64,000 nucleotides of DNA from the NCBI GenBank assembly GCA_002422395.1, contig DIUY01000021.1:76123-140122 (forward strand). Reading direction: 5' to 3'. This document shows, one piece after another, positions 1 through 10,902 of the stretch. Origin of the DNA: Methylococcaceae bacterium UBA6146 (GTDB lineage: Bacteria > Pseudomonadota > Gammaproteobacteria > Methylococcales > Methylomonadaceae). How positions within the stretch are numbered: the first letter of the stretch is position 1; every line of letters starts with the position of its first letter. The notes below the pieces were generated by a model that was not told the DNA's origin, searched no databases, and saw only the letters and a list, made by a program, of their open reading frames with translations. The position numbers were made by a program, and so were the translations under genes.

Positions 1-146
1 ACTTGTTTGAAGTCAGCGGTCAGCGAACGGGTGGATGACAGAAAAGTTTTTAATTGTTGGGCCGGCTTGTCTTCGGCGTGTGCCGCGCCAGTAAAAACGA
101 GCAGGGCGGTTATCAAAGCCGGACGAAAAAAATTAAGGATATTCAT
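1..146 (-). CDS. lolA: LolA, outer-membrane lipoprotein carrier (5' part only)
   Basis: Reading the minus strand from the ATG at 146 gives 48 codons that run off the window edge. The protein starts with a signal peptide (basic NILNFFRP, hydrophobic LITALLVFTG, cleavage after AAHA) and continues QQLKTFLSSTRSLTADFKQ, which matches the start of mature LolA proteins, where a short helix is followed by 'ASFxQ'. LolA is the periplasmic chaperone that ferries lipoproteins from LolCDE to LolB. It lies 20 bp downstream of mrcB on the same strand and may be cotranscribed. Identification rests on a short N-terminal piece, so confidence is moderate. Confidence 0.7.
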   Translation of the reverse strand, partial: MNILNFFRPALITALLVFTGAAHAEDKPAQQLKTFLSSTRSLTADFKQ

Positions 147-166
147 ATAATACTCAAGGTTAAAAA

Positions 167-2503
167 TCATTCGGGGAAGAAGTCGCCGAACCATGACCGG
201 TCTGGCTCAACAACCGGAGTCCCGCAGGCGGAATAAGTGGTCGGCTGCGAGCCGGCAATATAAGGGTATTCTTTGGCGTTGCCACAGCCTTTTTTGGCCA
301 ACAGGCCGGTGCTGCGGTCAACCCATGCCATTGTTATATTATCGGGCGGGGTTAAAATGACCGGTTGGGTGGATATTTTCTGCATCACCGTTGTCCAGAC
401 CGGTAACGCGCCCGTTGCACCGGTTAAACCAATAGGCTTGTTGTCATCGCGGCCTACCCAGACGACCGACAGATAATCGCCGGTATAGCCGGCAAACCAG
501 CTGTCTTTGGCATCATTGGTGGTGCCGGTTTTGCCAATCAGGCCGTAATCACCGGGGAAAGCAGTGTACGCAGATTTGCCTGTGCCTTCGTGCATCACTT
601 CTTGCAAAATCGTGTTGACGATATAGGTCGCGGCGGGATCCACCGTTTGCCTGACGTTAAACGGGTAGCTTTGCAGGTGTTCGCCGTTAGCCGCGATGAC
701 CGCACGGATTGCTTTAAGCGGGGTTAAAAAACCATCACCTGCCAGGGTTTGGTACATTTGCGTGACTTCCATAGGGGTCAGTGACGATGCGCCCAGCAAT
801 AAGGAAGGGAACAGATCGACAGCTTTGTTTACGCCCATGTTTTTTAAAGTCTTGGCTGTCCGGGCAATACCCACATCCATACCGATGCGCACGGTAGCCA
901 AGTTATAAGATTTTGCCAATGCAGTATGAAGCGGGACGCGGCCATGTTCGCGATGGTCATAATTTTTGGGTGTCCAGTCAGTGCCATTTTGTCCCCTGAC
1001 CGTAATGGACGTGTCGTTAATACGGGTCGTGATGGTGTATTTGTTAGGGTATTCGAGTGCCGTGAGATAAACCACTGGCTTAATCAACGAGCCTATTGGC
1101 CGCACCGCATCGAGGGCGCGGTTAAAGCCGGCTGCGGAATTTTCACGGCCACTGATGAGCGCGACAATCTCGCCGCTATCCCGGCGCGTAACAATAACGG
1201 CGGTTTCAAGTTTATTGGCTTTGGGTAATTTTTCCAGTTGATTTAACTTAGCGGCCACGGTGTTTTCCACAGTGTCCTGGATTTGCGTGTCCAGCGTGGT
1301 GAAAATAATCAGGCCGTCCGAAGTGAAGTCCTGCTCACGGTACTCTTCCTTCAAGCGGCGTTTGACCAGTTCAAGAAATCCTGGGTAACGGTTAGTTGGT
1401 CGTTGCGAGCGGGGAATGACACTTAGTGGTTTGGCCTTGGCGGTAATGGCTTGCTTTTCGGTCAGATAGCCTTCCAGCACCATTTCATCAAGCACCAGAT
1501 TGCGCCGTTGCAAAGCGCGTTCGGGGTAACGTCGAGGGTCATACTCAGAGGGGCCTCGCACTAAGGCAATCAAGGATGCGACCTGTTCCAAGGGCAAATC
1601 TTTTAGCGGGTTGCCAAAATAGAATTCACTTGCCAAACCGAAACCATGTACGGCATGGGCGCCGTTTTGGCCTAGATAAATTTCATTTAAGTAAGCCTCC
1701 AGGATTTCATCCTTGCTGTAGCGGAACTCCAGGATTAGCGACATAAGCGCTTCTTTTACCTTGCGCGACAAGCTGCGTTCCGAACTTAAATAAAAGTTTT
1801 TAGCCAACTGTTGGGTAATTGTGCTGCCGCCCTGCACCATGCCGCCTGCGCGAAGATTTGCCCACATTGCCCGGGCTATGCCGCGCATGGAAATACCGAA
1901 ATGCTGGTAAAATTCACGGTCTTCGGAGGCCAGCAAGCCGTGAATCAATGCTTTTGGCGTGTTTTCCAGTTTGATCAATACGCGGTCTTCTTTGATGGTG
2001 GGATAAAAGCTGCCAATTTGCACCGGGTCCATGCGCATGATGTCGATGCTGTTTTGTTGTCTAAGATCCGTCATGGAGGCAATGCCGGCTTCAGTAAAAT
2101 TGACCCCCATCAGCTTGCTCGGCTGTTGTTCGTCCCAAAACGTAAAATCGCGCGTCCTAACGCTGATTTGTTGCCCGTCTTTGAAATAAGTGCCTTCAGC
2201 GGATAAATGGGGGTCTTTCCGGTAATGCAGCATTTGCAATAACTGCTCAAACTTGGCTGGGGTGATCGTACGCCCCGCATAGAGTTCAACCGGATTGGCA
2301 TAGACACGCGCCGGAATGGCCCAGCGTTTGCCTTCAAATTGGCTGCTTATGTTGTAGTCCAGGTAGCTTAGATACGCCAACAATATAAAGGAAAATCCGG
2401 CAACTATGAGCAGCAATAAGTTTCTGAACCAATGGAATCCGGTTTTTTTTGTGGTTTTTTTGCTGCCATATCGGACACTGGTGCTTTGTGGTTTCTTTGC
2501 CAT
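167..2503 (-). CDS. mrcB: Penicillin-binding protein 1B (bifunctional glycosyltransferase/transpeptidase)
   Basis: Class A PBP that polymerises and cross-links peptidoglycan at the outer face of the inner membrane. Visible in order: a short basic cytoplasmic tail, one membrane helix (about residues 25-48, LLLLIVAGFSFILLAYLSYL), a UB2H-like region, the glycosyltransferase domain with the catalytic EDREFYQHFG and QGGSTITQQLAKNFYL motifs, and a transpeptidase domain with SxxK (GSLIKP), SYN (AKSYNLAT) and KTGTT. About 778 residues, normal for PBP1b. The frame stays open to a TTG at 2524; the ATG at 2503 (MAKKPQST) is preferred, but neither start has a well-spaced ribosome-binding site. All catalytic motifs are intact. 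Confidence 0.95.
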   Translation of the reverse strand: MAKKPQSTSVRYGSKKTTKKTGFHWFRNLLLLIVAGFSFILLAYLSYLDYNISSQFEGKRWAIPARVYANPVELYAGRTITPAKFEQLLQMLHYRKDPHLSAEGTYFKDGQQISVRTRDFTFWDEQQPSKLMGVNFTEAGIASMTDLRQQNSIDIMRMDPVQIGSFYPTIKEDRVLIKLENTPKALIHGLLASEDREFYQHFGISMRGIARAMWANLRAGGMVQGGSTITQQLAKNFYLSSERSLSRKVKEALMSLILEFRYSKDEILEAYLNEIYLGQNGAHAVHGFGLASEFYFGNPLKDLPLEQVASLIALVRGPSEYDPRRYPERALQRRNLVLDEMVLEGYLTEKQAITAKAKPLSVIPRSQRPTNRYPGFLELVKRRLKEEYREQDFTSDGLIIFTTLDTQIQDTVENTVAAKLNQLEKLPKANKLETAVIVTRRDSGEIVALISGRENSAAGFNRALDAVRPIGSLIKPVVYLTALEYPNKYTITTRINDTSITVRGQNGTDWTPKNYDHREHGRVPLHTALAKSYNLATVRIGMDVGIARTAKTLKNMGVNKAVDLFPSLLLGASSLTPMEVTQMYQTLAGDGFLTPLKAIRAVIAANGEHLQSYPFNVRQTVDPAATYIVNTILQEVMHEGTGKSAYTAFPGDYGLIGKTGTTNDAKDSWFAGYTGDYLSVVWVGRDDNKPIGLTGATGALPVWTTVMQKISTQPVILTPPDNITMAWVDRSTGLLAKKGCGNAKEYPYIAGSQPTTYSACGTPVVEPDRSWFGDFFPE

Positions 2504-2780
2504 AGCCTTAATTATCTGTTTCAAACATCATCGGCAACTATTATACATAAATAGGATTGTCGAAATTAGCAACCGTCAATTTTCGGTTAATACAATGAAT
2601 AGTAAATGAATACCTCTCTCGCGCCGCTTTAAACTTTAAACAGGAGGCGGCTTTGTTGTTAACCGCTTGTATGGGCATTTTAAAATGCCGCTGCTATGCC
2701 CGCCAAAAGTACGGGTTTCTGGTATCATGACAGATTGATTGTGGCAATGCGCCGCTATCCGTCTTGCCTAAGAGTCTTTT

Positions 2781-4169
2781 GTGAACACTGTTGAATTTTC
2801 CTCATTACCGCTAAACCCCGCCTTGCTGGATAATATCAAATCCCTTGGCTATACCCATTTGACCCCCATCCAGGCCGAAACCCTGCCGCACATCCTCGAA
2901 GGCCGTGATGTGATTGCCCAAGCCAAAACGGGCAGTGGCAAAACCGCCGCTTTTGGCATAGGCCTGTTGTCGCACCTGGATCTGAGCCGCTTTAGCGTAC
3001 AAGCTTTGGTGATTTGCCCGACGCGTGAACTTGCCGATCAAGTCACTAAGGAATTGCGCGGACTGGCGCGGTTTACCCAAAATTGTAAAATTTTGTCCCT
3101 GTGCGGCGGCGTGCCGTTCGGCCCCCAGTTGGCGTCTTTGGAGCATGGCGTGCATATTGTGGTCGGCACACCCGGACGTTTGCAGGAACATTTGCGCAAA
3201 CGCAGCTTGCGTTTGAGTAACCTTAAAGTCCTCGTGCTGGATGAGGCCGATAGAATGCTGGATATGGGCTTTGAAGACGCCATCAGAGACGTGCTTTCCT
3301 ACACGCCCAAGCACAAACAAACCCTTTTGTTTTCCGCGACTTATTCCGACCTTATCCGAGAAATGAGCCAGGCGTTTCAAAACCAACCGGTTTCCGTGAG
3401 CATCGACAGCCGTCATCATGACAGCGTCATCGAACAGCGTTTTTATCAAACCGACAAAGCGCAACGGGCTAATGCCTTGGGCTATCTGTTGGCGTACCAC
3501 CGCCCTGAATCGACAGTGGTTTTTTGCAACACCAAAAAAGACTGCCAGGATGTCGCTAGCATGCTGGAAAACTGCGGTTTTTCGGTGCAGGCTTTGCATG
3601 GAGACCTGGAACAAAAACACAGGGATCAGGTATTGGTGCGGTTTGCTAATAAAAGTTGCTCCATTTTAGTGGCCACCGATGTCGCGGCACGCGGCTTGGA
3701 TATTAAAGAACTGCAAGCCGTGATTAACTACGAATTGCCTTGGGATGCGGAAATCTATGTGCACCGTATTGGCCGCACTGGCCGCGCGGGCAGCAAAGGC
3801 CTGGCGCTCAGTTTAGCGACCCAGCAGGAATTGGGCCGTGTTAAAGCGATTGAAGACTATCAGGCAAGCACCGCCCGTTGGGATGAGGTCGCGCCCTTTG
3901 TGATGGGTTACGAACACCGCTTTGAGCCGCCGATGGTGACCTTATGGATAGATGGTGGCCGTAAAAACAAAGTGCGTCCGGGGGATATATTGGGCGCATT
4001 GACTGGTGACGCGGGACTTGCGGGCAGCGAAGTGGGCAAAATTGATATTTTTGACGCCCATGCTTATGTCGCTATCAAACGTGATAGCGCCGATAAAGCG
4101 CTAAATCAATTAAGAAACGGAAAAATCAAGGGGCGCAGCTTTAATGTGCGTAAGTCGCAGTGGGGATGA
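2781..4169 (+). CDS. dbpA: ATP-dependent RNA helicase DbpA
   Basis: DEAD-box helicase that acts on 23S rRNA during large-subunit assembly. The Q motif (THLTPIQAETLP), Walker A (AKTGSGKT), DEAD box (VLDEADRMLDMG), SAT (LLFSATYS) and HRIGRTGRAG are all present. The C-terminal 75 residues (about 385-460: MVTLWIDGGRKNKVRPGDIL ... GRSFNVRKSQW) are the RRM-like DbpA RNA-binding domain that recognises hairpin 92, and this separates DbpA from RhlB/RhlE/SrmB. The start is GTG with AAGAG 7 nt upstream. The 462 residues match E. coli DbpA (about 457). It stands alone and is convergent with the next gene. Confidence 0.95.
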   Translation: MNTVEFSSLPLNPALLDNIKSLGYTHLTPIQAETLPHILEGRDVIAQAKTGSGKTAAFGIGLLSHLDLSRFSVQALVICPTRELADQVTKELRGLARFTQNCKILSLCGGVPFGPQLASLEHGVHIVVGTPGRLQEHLRKRSLRLSNLKVLVLDEADRMLDMGFEDAIRDVLSYTPKHKQTLLFSATYSDLIREMSQAFQNQPVSVSIDSRHHDSVIEQRFYQTDKAQRANALGYLLAYHRPESTVVFCNTKKDCQDVASMLENCGFSVQALHGDLEQKHRDQVLVRFANKSCSILVATDVAARGLDIKELQAVINYELPWDAEIYVHRIGRTGRAGSKGLALSLATQQELGRVKAIEDYQASTARWDEVAPFVMGYEHRFEPPMVTLWIDGGRKNKVRPGDILGALTGDAGLAGSEVGKIDIFDAHAYVAIKRDSADKALNQLRNGKIKGRSFNVRKSQWG

Positions 4170-4256
4170 TTGGTTTATTGGAATTTGTTTAATGGCGTGG
4201 GTTTTTATTGATGGGGGGCGGATGTCTTATGGCCTTGCCAATCAGCCAAGTTCGGA

Positions 4257-4280
4257 GTAAAAAAAACATGTTTTTTTTAC
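4257..4280. terminator. Perfect A/T-rich palindrome between convergent genes
   Basis: A 24-bp perfect palindrome: GT, eight A, CATG, eight T, AC. It lies between the 3' end of dbpA and the 3' end of the convergent SpoIIAA-like gene. The U-tracts on both strands would allow bidirectional termination, although the stem is mostly A-U. The core AAAAAACATGTTTTTT recurs, slightly altered, in the repeats near 28.5, 36.1 and 37.6 kb, so it may instead be a short repeat element. Confidence 0.45.
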
Positions 4281-4328
4281 CCCATTATTAAGCTAATTTT
4301 TATGAAATACGTTGATATTTTGGCTTTC

Positions 4329-4709
4329 TTAACGCTTTAGCCATGCTAAAGCATCATCATAATTTTCAAAGTATTTTGCTTCACCGGAAATAAACCATGA
4401 GCCAATTTTAGCGGCAATCTGTTGCCAATTCTTATTTCCATAAATGGCGATTTTTTCAAATTCACTGCCGTGTTTAAGTCCAAGCTTGAAATCGTCCCAG
4501 GCCGCCCTTAATTCCCAACCTTCCAGTTCTGTCCCATCAACTATGGCTTTTATTTTAGGTTCTTTTACCGCACTAAGAGCCGAATCGAGCATTGGTGCTA
4601 TTGTTTCGTAATCTTCATGGGTAAGCCGCCCTACGGCTTTTAGGGACAGGAAAAATTCATCGTCAATTTTTTCGATGCCTATTGAAAGGCCGTGTTTTGT
4701 CGCACTCAT
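4329..4709 (-). CDS. SpoIIAA-like (STAS/CRAL-TRIO-like) protein
   Basis: 126 residues from the ATG at 4709 (MSATKHGLSIGIEKIDDEFF), which has AAGG about 11 nt upstream. The frame extends 26 codons further upstream, but that part looks like non-coding sequence. The fold pattern (KAVGRLTHEDYETIAPML ... IKAIVDGTELEGWELRAAWD ... WFISGEAKYFENYDDALAWL) is that of the SpoIIAA-like family (DUF3478-type), small cytoplasmic proteins of unclear role related to STAS and lipid-binding CRAL-TRIO folds. No partner gene lies next to it. Confidence 0.75.
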   Translation of the reverse strand: MSATKHGLSIGIEKIDDEFFLSLKAVGRLTHEDYETIAPMLDSALSAVKEPKIKAIVDGTELEGWELRAAWDDFKLGLKHGSEFEKIAIYGNKNWQQIAAKIGSWFISGEAKYFENYDDALAWLKR

Positions 4710-4835
4710 AGTTGTTTTCGCCTTAGATGGGCATAATGTTACGGAAAGGGATCCACGCCCCTCTGGGAGTTTCGGCGCAGCAGCCAAATTCTGTTGAAAA
4801 CTTAATTTAAGAGCGGCTAATCGGCGATGAGTTCA

Positions 4836-6787
<1,952 letters not shown>

Positions 6788-6946
6788 GGTTTTTTTAACC
6801 CTTAATTTATTTAATTTTAATAATTGGCCTTAGCCTTTTAGGCAAGTGCTAATGATTAAAATTAAATAGCTGGAAATGATGCTTATTTGATGTTTGCGTT
6901 ATAGCGGTGGAGTACGTCAACTAAGGCATTATTAATGCGTAAATGC

Positions 6947-6968
6947 AAAAAAGAGGCGTAAGCCTCTT
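6947..6968 (-). terminator. Intrinsic terminator downstream of dnaK
   Basis: Read on the minus strand this is AAGAGGC-TTAC-GCCTCTT running into a short T tract (TTTTTT across the stem end). It lies about 75 nt beyond the dnaK stop codon and 160 nt before dnaJ. It would end most hrcA-grpE-dnaK transcripts or attenuate read-through into dnaJ-dapB, which is a known way to keep DnaK above DnaJ. Confidence 0.7.
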
Positions 6969-6985
6969 GATTATGTCGCTTATAT

Positions 6986-7022
6986 GTCTTGTTCCCCCGC
7001 CGGTTTGGCGGGGGAACAAGAC
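6986..7022. repeat. Strong 16-bp inverted repeat after dnaK
   Basis: Two perfect 16-nt arms (GTCTTGTTCCCCCGCC and its complement) around a 5-nt loop, 20 nt downstream of the dnaK stop. There is no U-tract directly after it, so it is more likely an mRNA 3'-end stabiliser or a repeat element than a terminator by itself. It stands in tandem with the U-tract hairpin at 6947-6968. Confidence 0.6.
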
Positions 7023-7041
7023 TTTCCCGCCCGACAATAAG

Positions 7042-8967
7042 TTATTTTTTATCGTCTTCTTTAACTTCTTCAAATTCCGCGTCAACTACGCCATCATCAG
7101 CGGCATGGGCGGATGAGCTGTCAGCATGGCCGTGTTCTTCAGACGCACCTTTTTGGGCATAAACGCGTTCTGCCAATTTGCCGGACAGTTCGGTCAGGTC
7201 GTTGGTTTTAGCTTCGATTTCAGCTTTATCATCACCTTTAACGGCGTCTTTTAGCGCGTTAATGGCTTTTTCAATGTCCGCTTTTTCATCGGCACCGACT
7301 TGGTCGCCCAATTCTTTCAATGATTTTTCTGTGGCATGGATCATGCCATCTGCATGGTTGCGGGCATGAACCAATTCAGTCAATTTACGGTCTTCATCGG
7401 CGTGCGCTTCGGCGTCTTTAATCATGCGTTGCACTTCATCATCGGACAAGCCGCTAGAGGCTTTAATAATAATGGATTGCTTTTTGCCAGTCGCTTTATC
7501 TTTAGCCGACACGTTTAAGATACCGTTCGCATCAATATCAAACGCCACTTCAATTTGTGGGATGCCACGCGGTGCAGGTGGAATGTCAGCCAAGTCAAAA
7601 CGACCTAACGATTTGTTGGCTGAGGCTTTTTCACGCTCGCCTTGCAACACATGCACAGTCACTGCGGTTTGGTTGTCATCTGCGGTGGAGAAAACCTGTG
7701 ACGCGTTGGTTGGGATGGTCGTGTTTTTCTCAATCAGTTTAGTCATCACCCCGCCCATGGTTTCAATACCCAGCGACAGAGGGATAACATCTAACAACAA
7801 GACATCTTTAACTTCACCGCCCAATACGCCTGCCTGAATCGCCGCACCTAAGGCAACCGCTTCGTCTGGGTTGACGTCTTTGCGGGGTTCTTTGCCAAAA
7901 ATGTCTTTCACCATTTCTTGCACTTTGGGCATACGGGTCTGCCCGCCGACCAAAATCACGTCATTAATGTCTTTTGCCGACAAGCCCGCATCTTTCAAGG
8001 CCATTTCGCAAGGGCCTTTAGTGCGGTTAATCAGTTCTTCAACTAATGATTCAAGCTTAGCACGGGTCAGTTTGACGTTTAAATGCTTAGGGCCAGTGGC
8101 ATCGGCAGTAATATAAGGCAAATTGACGTCAGTTTGTTGGCTGGATGACAGCTCGATTTTGGCTTTTTCCGCCGCTTCTTTCAACCGTTGCAATGCTAAC
8201 GGGTCATTATGGACATCAACGCCGCTTTCTTTTTTAAACTCGCTCGCCAGATATTCAATAATGCGCGAGTCAAAATCTTCACCGCCTAAGAACGTGTCGC
8301 CGTTGGTTGACAGCACTTCAAACTGGTGTTCGCCTTCAATTTCGGCGATTTCAATGATGGAAATGTCAAACGTACCGCCACCTAAGTCATAGACTGCAAT
8401 TTTGGTGTCGCCTTTAGGCTTGTCCATACCGAAAGCCAGTGCAGATGCAGTCGGCTCGTTGATGATACGCTTAACGTCCAGGCCCGCAATACGTCCGGCA
8501 TCTTTGGTTGCTTGGCGTTGGGAGTCGTTAAAATACGCAGGCACGGTGATGACCGCTTCAGTGACGGTTTCGCCCAGATAGGCTTCAGCGTCTTTTTTCA
8601 GTTTCATCAGCACACGCGCGGAAATTTCCGGCGCCGCCATTTTTTTGCCGTGGACTTCAACCCATGCATCGCCGTTTTCTGCTTCAACGATTTGGTAAGG
8701 CACCATTTTGATGTCTTTTTGTACGACGTCATCTTTAAAACGGCGGCCAATCAAACGTTTGATGGCGAATAAGGTGTTTTTGGGATTGGTGACCGCTTGG
8801 CGTTTTGCGGACTGGCCGACTAACACTTCATCATCACTGCTAAAGGCAATAATTGAAGGCGTGGTGCGTGCCCCTTCGCTGTTTTCGATAACTTTTGCGA
8901 CACCGTTTTCTAACACGGCGACACACGAGTTGGTGGTTCCTAAATCTATCCCGATTATTTTAGCCAT
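7042..8967 (-). CDS. dnaK: Chaperone protein DnaK (Hsp70)
   Basis: ATP-dependent Hsp70. The N-terminal ATPase starts [18 protein letters not shown], with the phosphate-binding [13 protein letters not shown] and the adenosine motif [26 protein letters not shown] linker leads to the substrate-binding domain, and the C-terminus is an acidic tail ending in [11 protein letters not shown]. 641 residues, the normal length. It is the third gene of hrcA-grpE-dnaK and is controlled with them by the CIRCE operator upstream of hrcA. Confidence 0.98.
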   Translation of the reverse strand: MAKIIGIDLGTTNSCVAVLENGVAKVIENSEGARTTPSIIAFSSDDEVLVGQSAKRQAVTNPKNTLFAIKRLIGRRFKDDVVQKDIKMVPYQIVEAENGDAWVEVHGKKMAAPEISARVLMKLKKDAEAYLGETVTEAVITVPAYFNDSQRQATKDAGRIAGLDVKRIINEPTASALAFGMDKPKGDTKIAVYDLGGGTFDISIIEIAEIEGEHQFEVLSTNGDTFLGGEDFDSRIIEYLASEFKKESGVDVHNDPLALQRLKEAAEKAKIELSSSQQTDVNLPYITADATGPKHLNVKLTRAKLESLVEELINRTKGPCEMALKDAGLSAKDINDVILVGGQTRMPKVQEMVKDIFGKEPRKDVNPDEAVALGAAIQAGVLGGEVKDVLLLDVIPLSLGIETMGGVMTKLIEKNTTIPTNASQVFSTADDNQTAVTVHVLQGEREKASANKSLGRFDLADIPPAPRGIPQIEVAFDIDANGILNVSAKDKATGKKQSIIIKASSGLSDDEVQRMIKDAEAHADEDRKLTELVHARNHADGMIHATEKSLKELGDQVGADEKADIEKAINALKDAVKGDDKAEIEAKTNDLTELSGKLAERVYAQKGASEEHGHADSSSAHAADDGVVDAEFEEVKEDDKK

Positions 8968-9060
8968 TGAATGCTCCAGAATTTATATAAAATTGTAAAA
9001 GTTTTTACCGATATAAGGCTGTTTTTTCTTATTTCAAGGCAATGCTTTTAAGCCTAAGTG

Positions 9061-9651
9061 TTAATCCACCGCTTTAGCGACAACAACCATGGCAGGGCGC
9101 AATAAGCGCCCGTTCAGCAGATAACCTTTTTGAAACACATTGACGACGGTGTTAGGCTCGGCATCTTCTGTTGGTTGCATCATCATTGCTTGATGCTGTT
9201 CGGCGTTAAATGGCTGGCCTTGCGGGTCAATCGCCTCAATATTAAATTTTGCAAACATCGCTTCAAATTGCTTGATGGTCAATTCGCAGCCTTCCCTGAA
9301 TTTTTTAACTTCTTCACTGTCGCCAGTCGCTGCCTGCAAACCTAACACTACACTGTCAAAAACGGGCAACAATTCTTTGGCAAAACGGGTCAGGCCAAAT
9401 TTATGTGCGTCTTCCAAATCTTTTTGGACCCGTTTTTTTAGGTTTTCCATTTCCGCTTGCACACGCAGGGCTTTATCCCAGTTGTCCTGGGCTTTTTGCT
9501 TGGTTTCTTCAAGCTCTTGTTTTAGCTCTTCAATCGTATATTCGTGCTCGCCTACTTCAGTATGCGGCGCTTCATCGGTTGCAGCTTCAGTGTTGGTCGC
9601 TTCGTTTTCAACCTCTACGGGTGTTTCAGGTGTTTCCTGATCTGTACTCAT
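9061..9651 (-). CDS. grpE: GrpE nucleotide exchange factor
   Basis: Promotes ADP release from DnaK. An acidic, Thr/Glu-rich N-terminus is followed by a long coiled coil (about 40-110, EELKQELEETKQKAQDNWDK) and a beta-domain ending VNVFQKGYLLNGRLLRPAMV, the family signature. 196 residues, as usual. It lies between hrcA and dnaK on the same strand with short gaps. Confidence 0.97.
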   Translation of the reverse strand: MSTDQETPETPVEVENEATNTEAATDEAPHTEVGEHEYTIEELKQELEETKQKAQDNWDKALRVQAEMENLKKRVQKDLEDAHKFGLTRFAKELLPVFDSVVLGLQAATGDSEEVKKFREGCELTIKQFEAMFAKFNIEAIDPQGQPFNAEQHQAMMMQPTEDAEPNTVVNVFQKGYLLNGRLLRPAMVVVAKAVD

Positions 9652-9687
9652 TGGCTATACCTTATAGTTAGTAGTTGATTAAGCAAC

Positions 9688-10746
9688 TTACAATGGGGGT
9701 GTGGATTTGGGATTCAAGGCGGCACCTAATAATTTTGCCGTCACATCGACAAAGGGGATGATTTTTTCATACGCCATGCGCGTAGGGCCGATAACGCCAA
9801 GTACGCCGACCACTTCATTGCTGATCGAATAAGACGAGGTCACTAAGCTGCACTGCTGGAATGCCTGATAGCCCGATTCTTCGCCAATAAAAATCTGTAC
9901 GCCCTCCGCTTTCATGCACTGGTCCAGCAAATGGATAACGTCCTGTTTTTGGTTAAACGCTTCAAACAGATTTTTTAAGCGCGTCCTGTCGGCCAGTTCA
10001 GAAAAGCCCATTAGGTTGGTTTGGCCGGTCAGCACGTAATCATCTTGCTTGTTATCTTGGCTAAAGGTTAATTGCGCCATGTTGATTGCATCAAGCATGC
10101 TTTGGTTGATATGCGCCTGATCATTACGCAAGTCTTTTAACACCGCTTCCCTGACCGACACTAAGCTGCGCCCGGAATAAATGGAATTTAGGTAATTGGC
10201 GGCTTGTTGCAATTCGGATGCGCTAAAGACTTTGTCGGTATGGATGATTTTATTATGGACTTCCTGCTCATTGGTCACAAAAATGACTAAAATCCGGTTA
10301 TTTGATAAGGATAGAAATTCAATATGCCGCAAACAGACAATATCCCGTTTAGGTAAAGTCACCACCCCCGCCATTTGTGTCAATTCGGCCAGCAATTTTG
10401 ACGCGACGCCAATAACCCCGCCGGTGTCCTGTGGCCCCGAAAAGCTTTCATTTAAGCGGTTTAAGTCGTTCTTGTCCAATGGCTTAACCGTTAACAGGCT
10501 GTCAACAAACAAGCGGTAACCGCTAACTGTAGGCACCCGTCCCGCCGAGGTATGCGGCGAATGCACTAATCCTAGGTCTTCTAAATCAGCCATCACATTG
10601 CGGATTGTTGCCGGGCTTAGTTTTAATTCCGAGTCTTTGGCCAATGCCCGCGAGCCGACCGGCTGGCCGTCACTGATATAACGCTCAACCAGTGTTTTTA
10701 ACAACTGTAACGACCGCTCATTTAACTGTTGCTTGCAATGACTCAC
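9688..10746 (-). CDS. hrcA: Heat-inducible transcription repressor HrcA
   Basis: Repressor of class I heat-shock genes that binds CIRCE. The N-terminal winged helix (LLKTLVERYISDGQPVGSRA, then LSPATIRNVMADLEDLGLVH) and the C-terminal GVLGVIGPTRMAYEKIIPFV motif are diagnostic. The frame is open from a TTG at 10761, but the GTG at 10746 (VSHCKQQLNERSL) has AAAGGGG 6-7 nt upstream and fits the family start, so it is preferred (352 residues). First gene of the operon, directly below a CIRCE element, so it is probably autoregulated. Confidence 0.95.
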   Translation of the reverse strand: MSHCKQQLNERSLQLLKTLVERYISDGQPVGSRALAKDSELKLSPATIRNVMADLEDLGLVHSPHTSAGRVPTVSGYRLFVDSLLTVKPLDKNDLNRLNESFSGPQDTGGVIGVASKLLAELTQMAGVVTLPKRDIVCLRHIEFLSLSNNRILVIFVTNEQEVHNKIIHTDKVFSASELQQAANYLNSIYSGRSLVSVREAVLKDLRNDQAHINQSMLDAINMAQLTFSQDNKQDDYVLTGQTNLMGFSELADRTRLKNLFEAFNQKQDVIHLLDQCMKAEGVQIFIGEESGYQAFQQCSLVTSSYSISNEVVGVLGVIGPTRMAYEKIIPFVDVTAKLLGAALNPKSTPPL

Positions 10747-10770
10747 ATTAACCCCTTTCAAATAAAAAAA

Positions 10771-10797
10771 TTAGCACTCAGACAGGAAGAGTGCCAA
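10771..10797 (-). promoter_or_regulatory. CIRCE operator (HrcA binding site)
   Basis: TTAGCACTC - 9 nt - GAGTGCCAA, one mismatch to the CIRCE consensus TTAGCACTC-N9-GAGTGCTAA. It lies 24 nt upstream of the chosen hrcA start and overlaps the expected transcription start of the promoter just upstream. HrcA binding here would block the hrcA-grpE-dnaK operon at normal temperature. Confidence 0.95.
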
Positions 10798-10803
10798 TCA
10801 GCG

Positions 10804-10832
10804 AAAGTATCAGCTCCCCCCGGCCTTGTCAA
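10804..10832 (-). promoter_or_regulatory. Sigma-70-type promoter of hrcA operon
   Basis: On the minus strand a perfect -35 TTGACA (10832-10827) is followed after 17 nt by TACTTT (10809-10804), or after 15 nt by GATACT. CIRCE starts about 7 nt below the -10, the usual arrangement of HrcA-controlled vegetative promoters. No clear sigma-32 promoter was seen. The -10 is weak, so its exact position is uncertain. Confidence 0.6.
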
Positions 10833-10902
10833 CAAAGGCCGCTTTAAAAAACGCCGCCAATAGAGCCGATTAATAATTGGATTTTCAATTGCTTAGAAAA
10901 AA

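Noticed and set aside
54..236. Plus-strand open frame at the left edge
   Set aside because: The minus strand encodes the LolA N-terminus and the mrcB C-terminus here; the frame has no ribosome-binding site or family.
2811..3620. Long open frame antisense to dbpA (269 codons)
   Set aside because: It lies entirely inside the well-supported dbpA gene, has no recognisable domain or ribosome-binding site, and is a codon-bias shadow.
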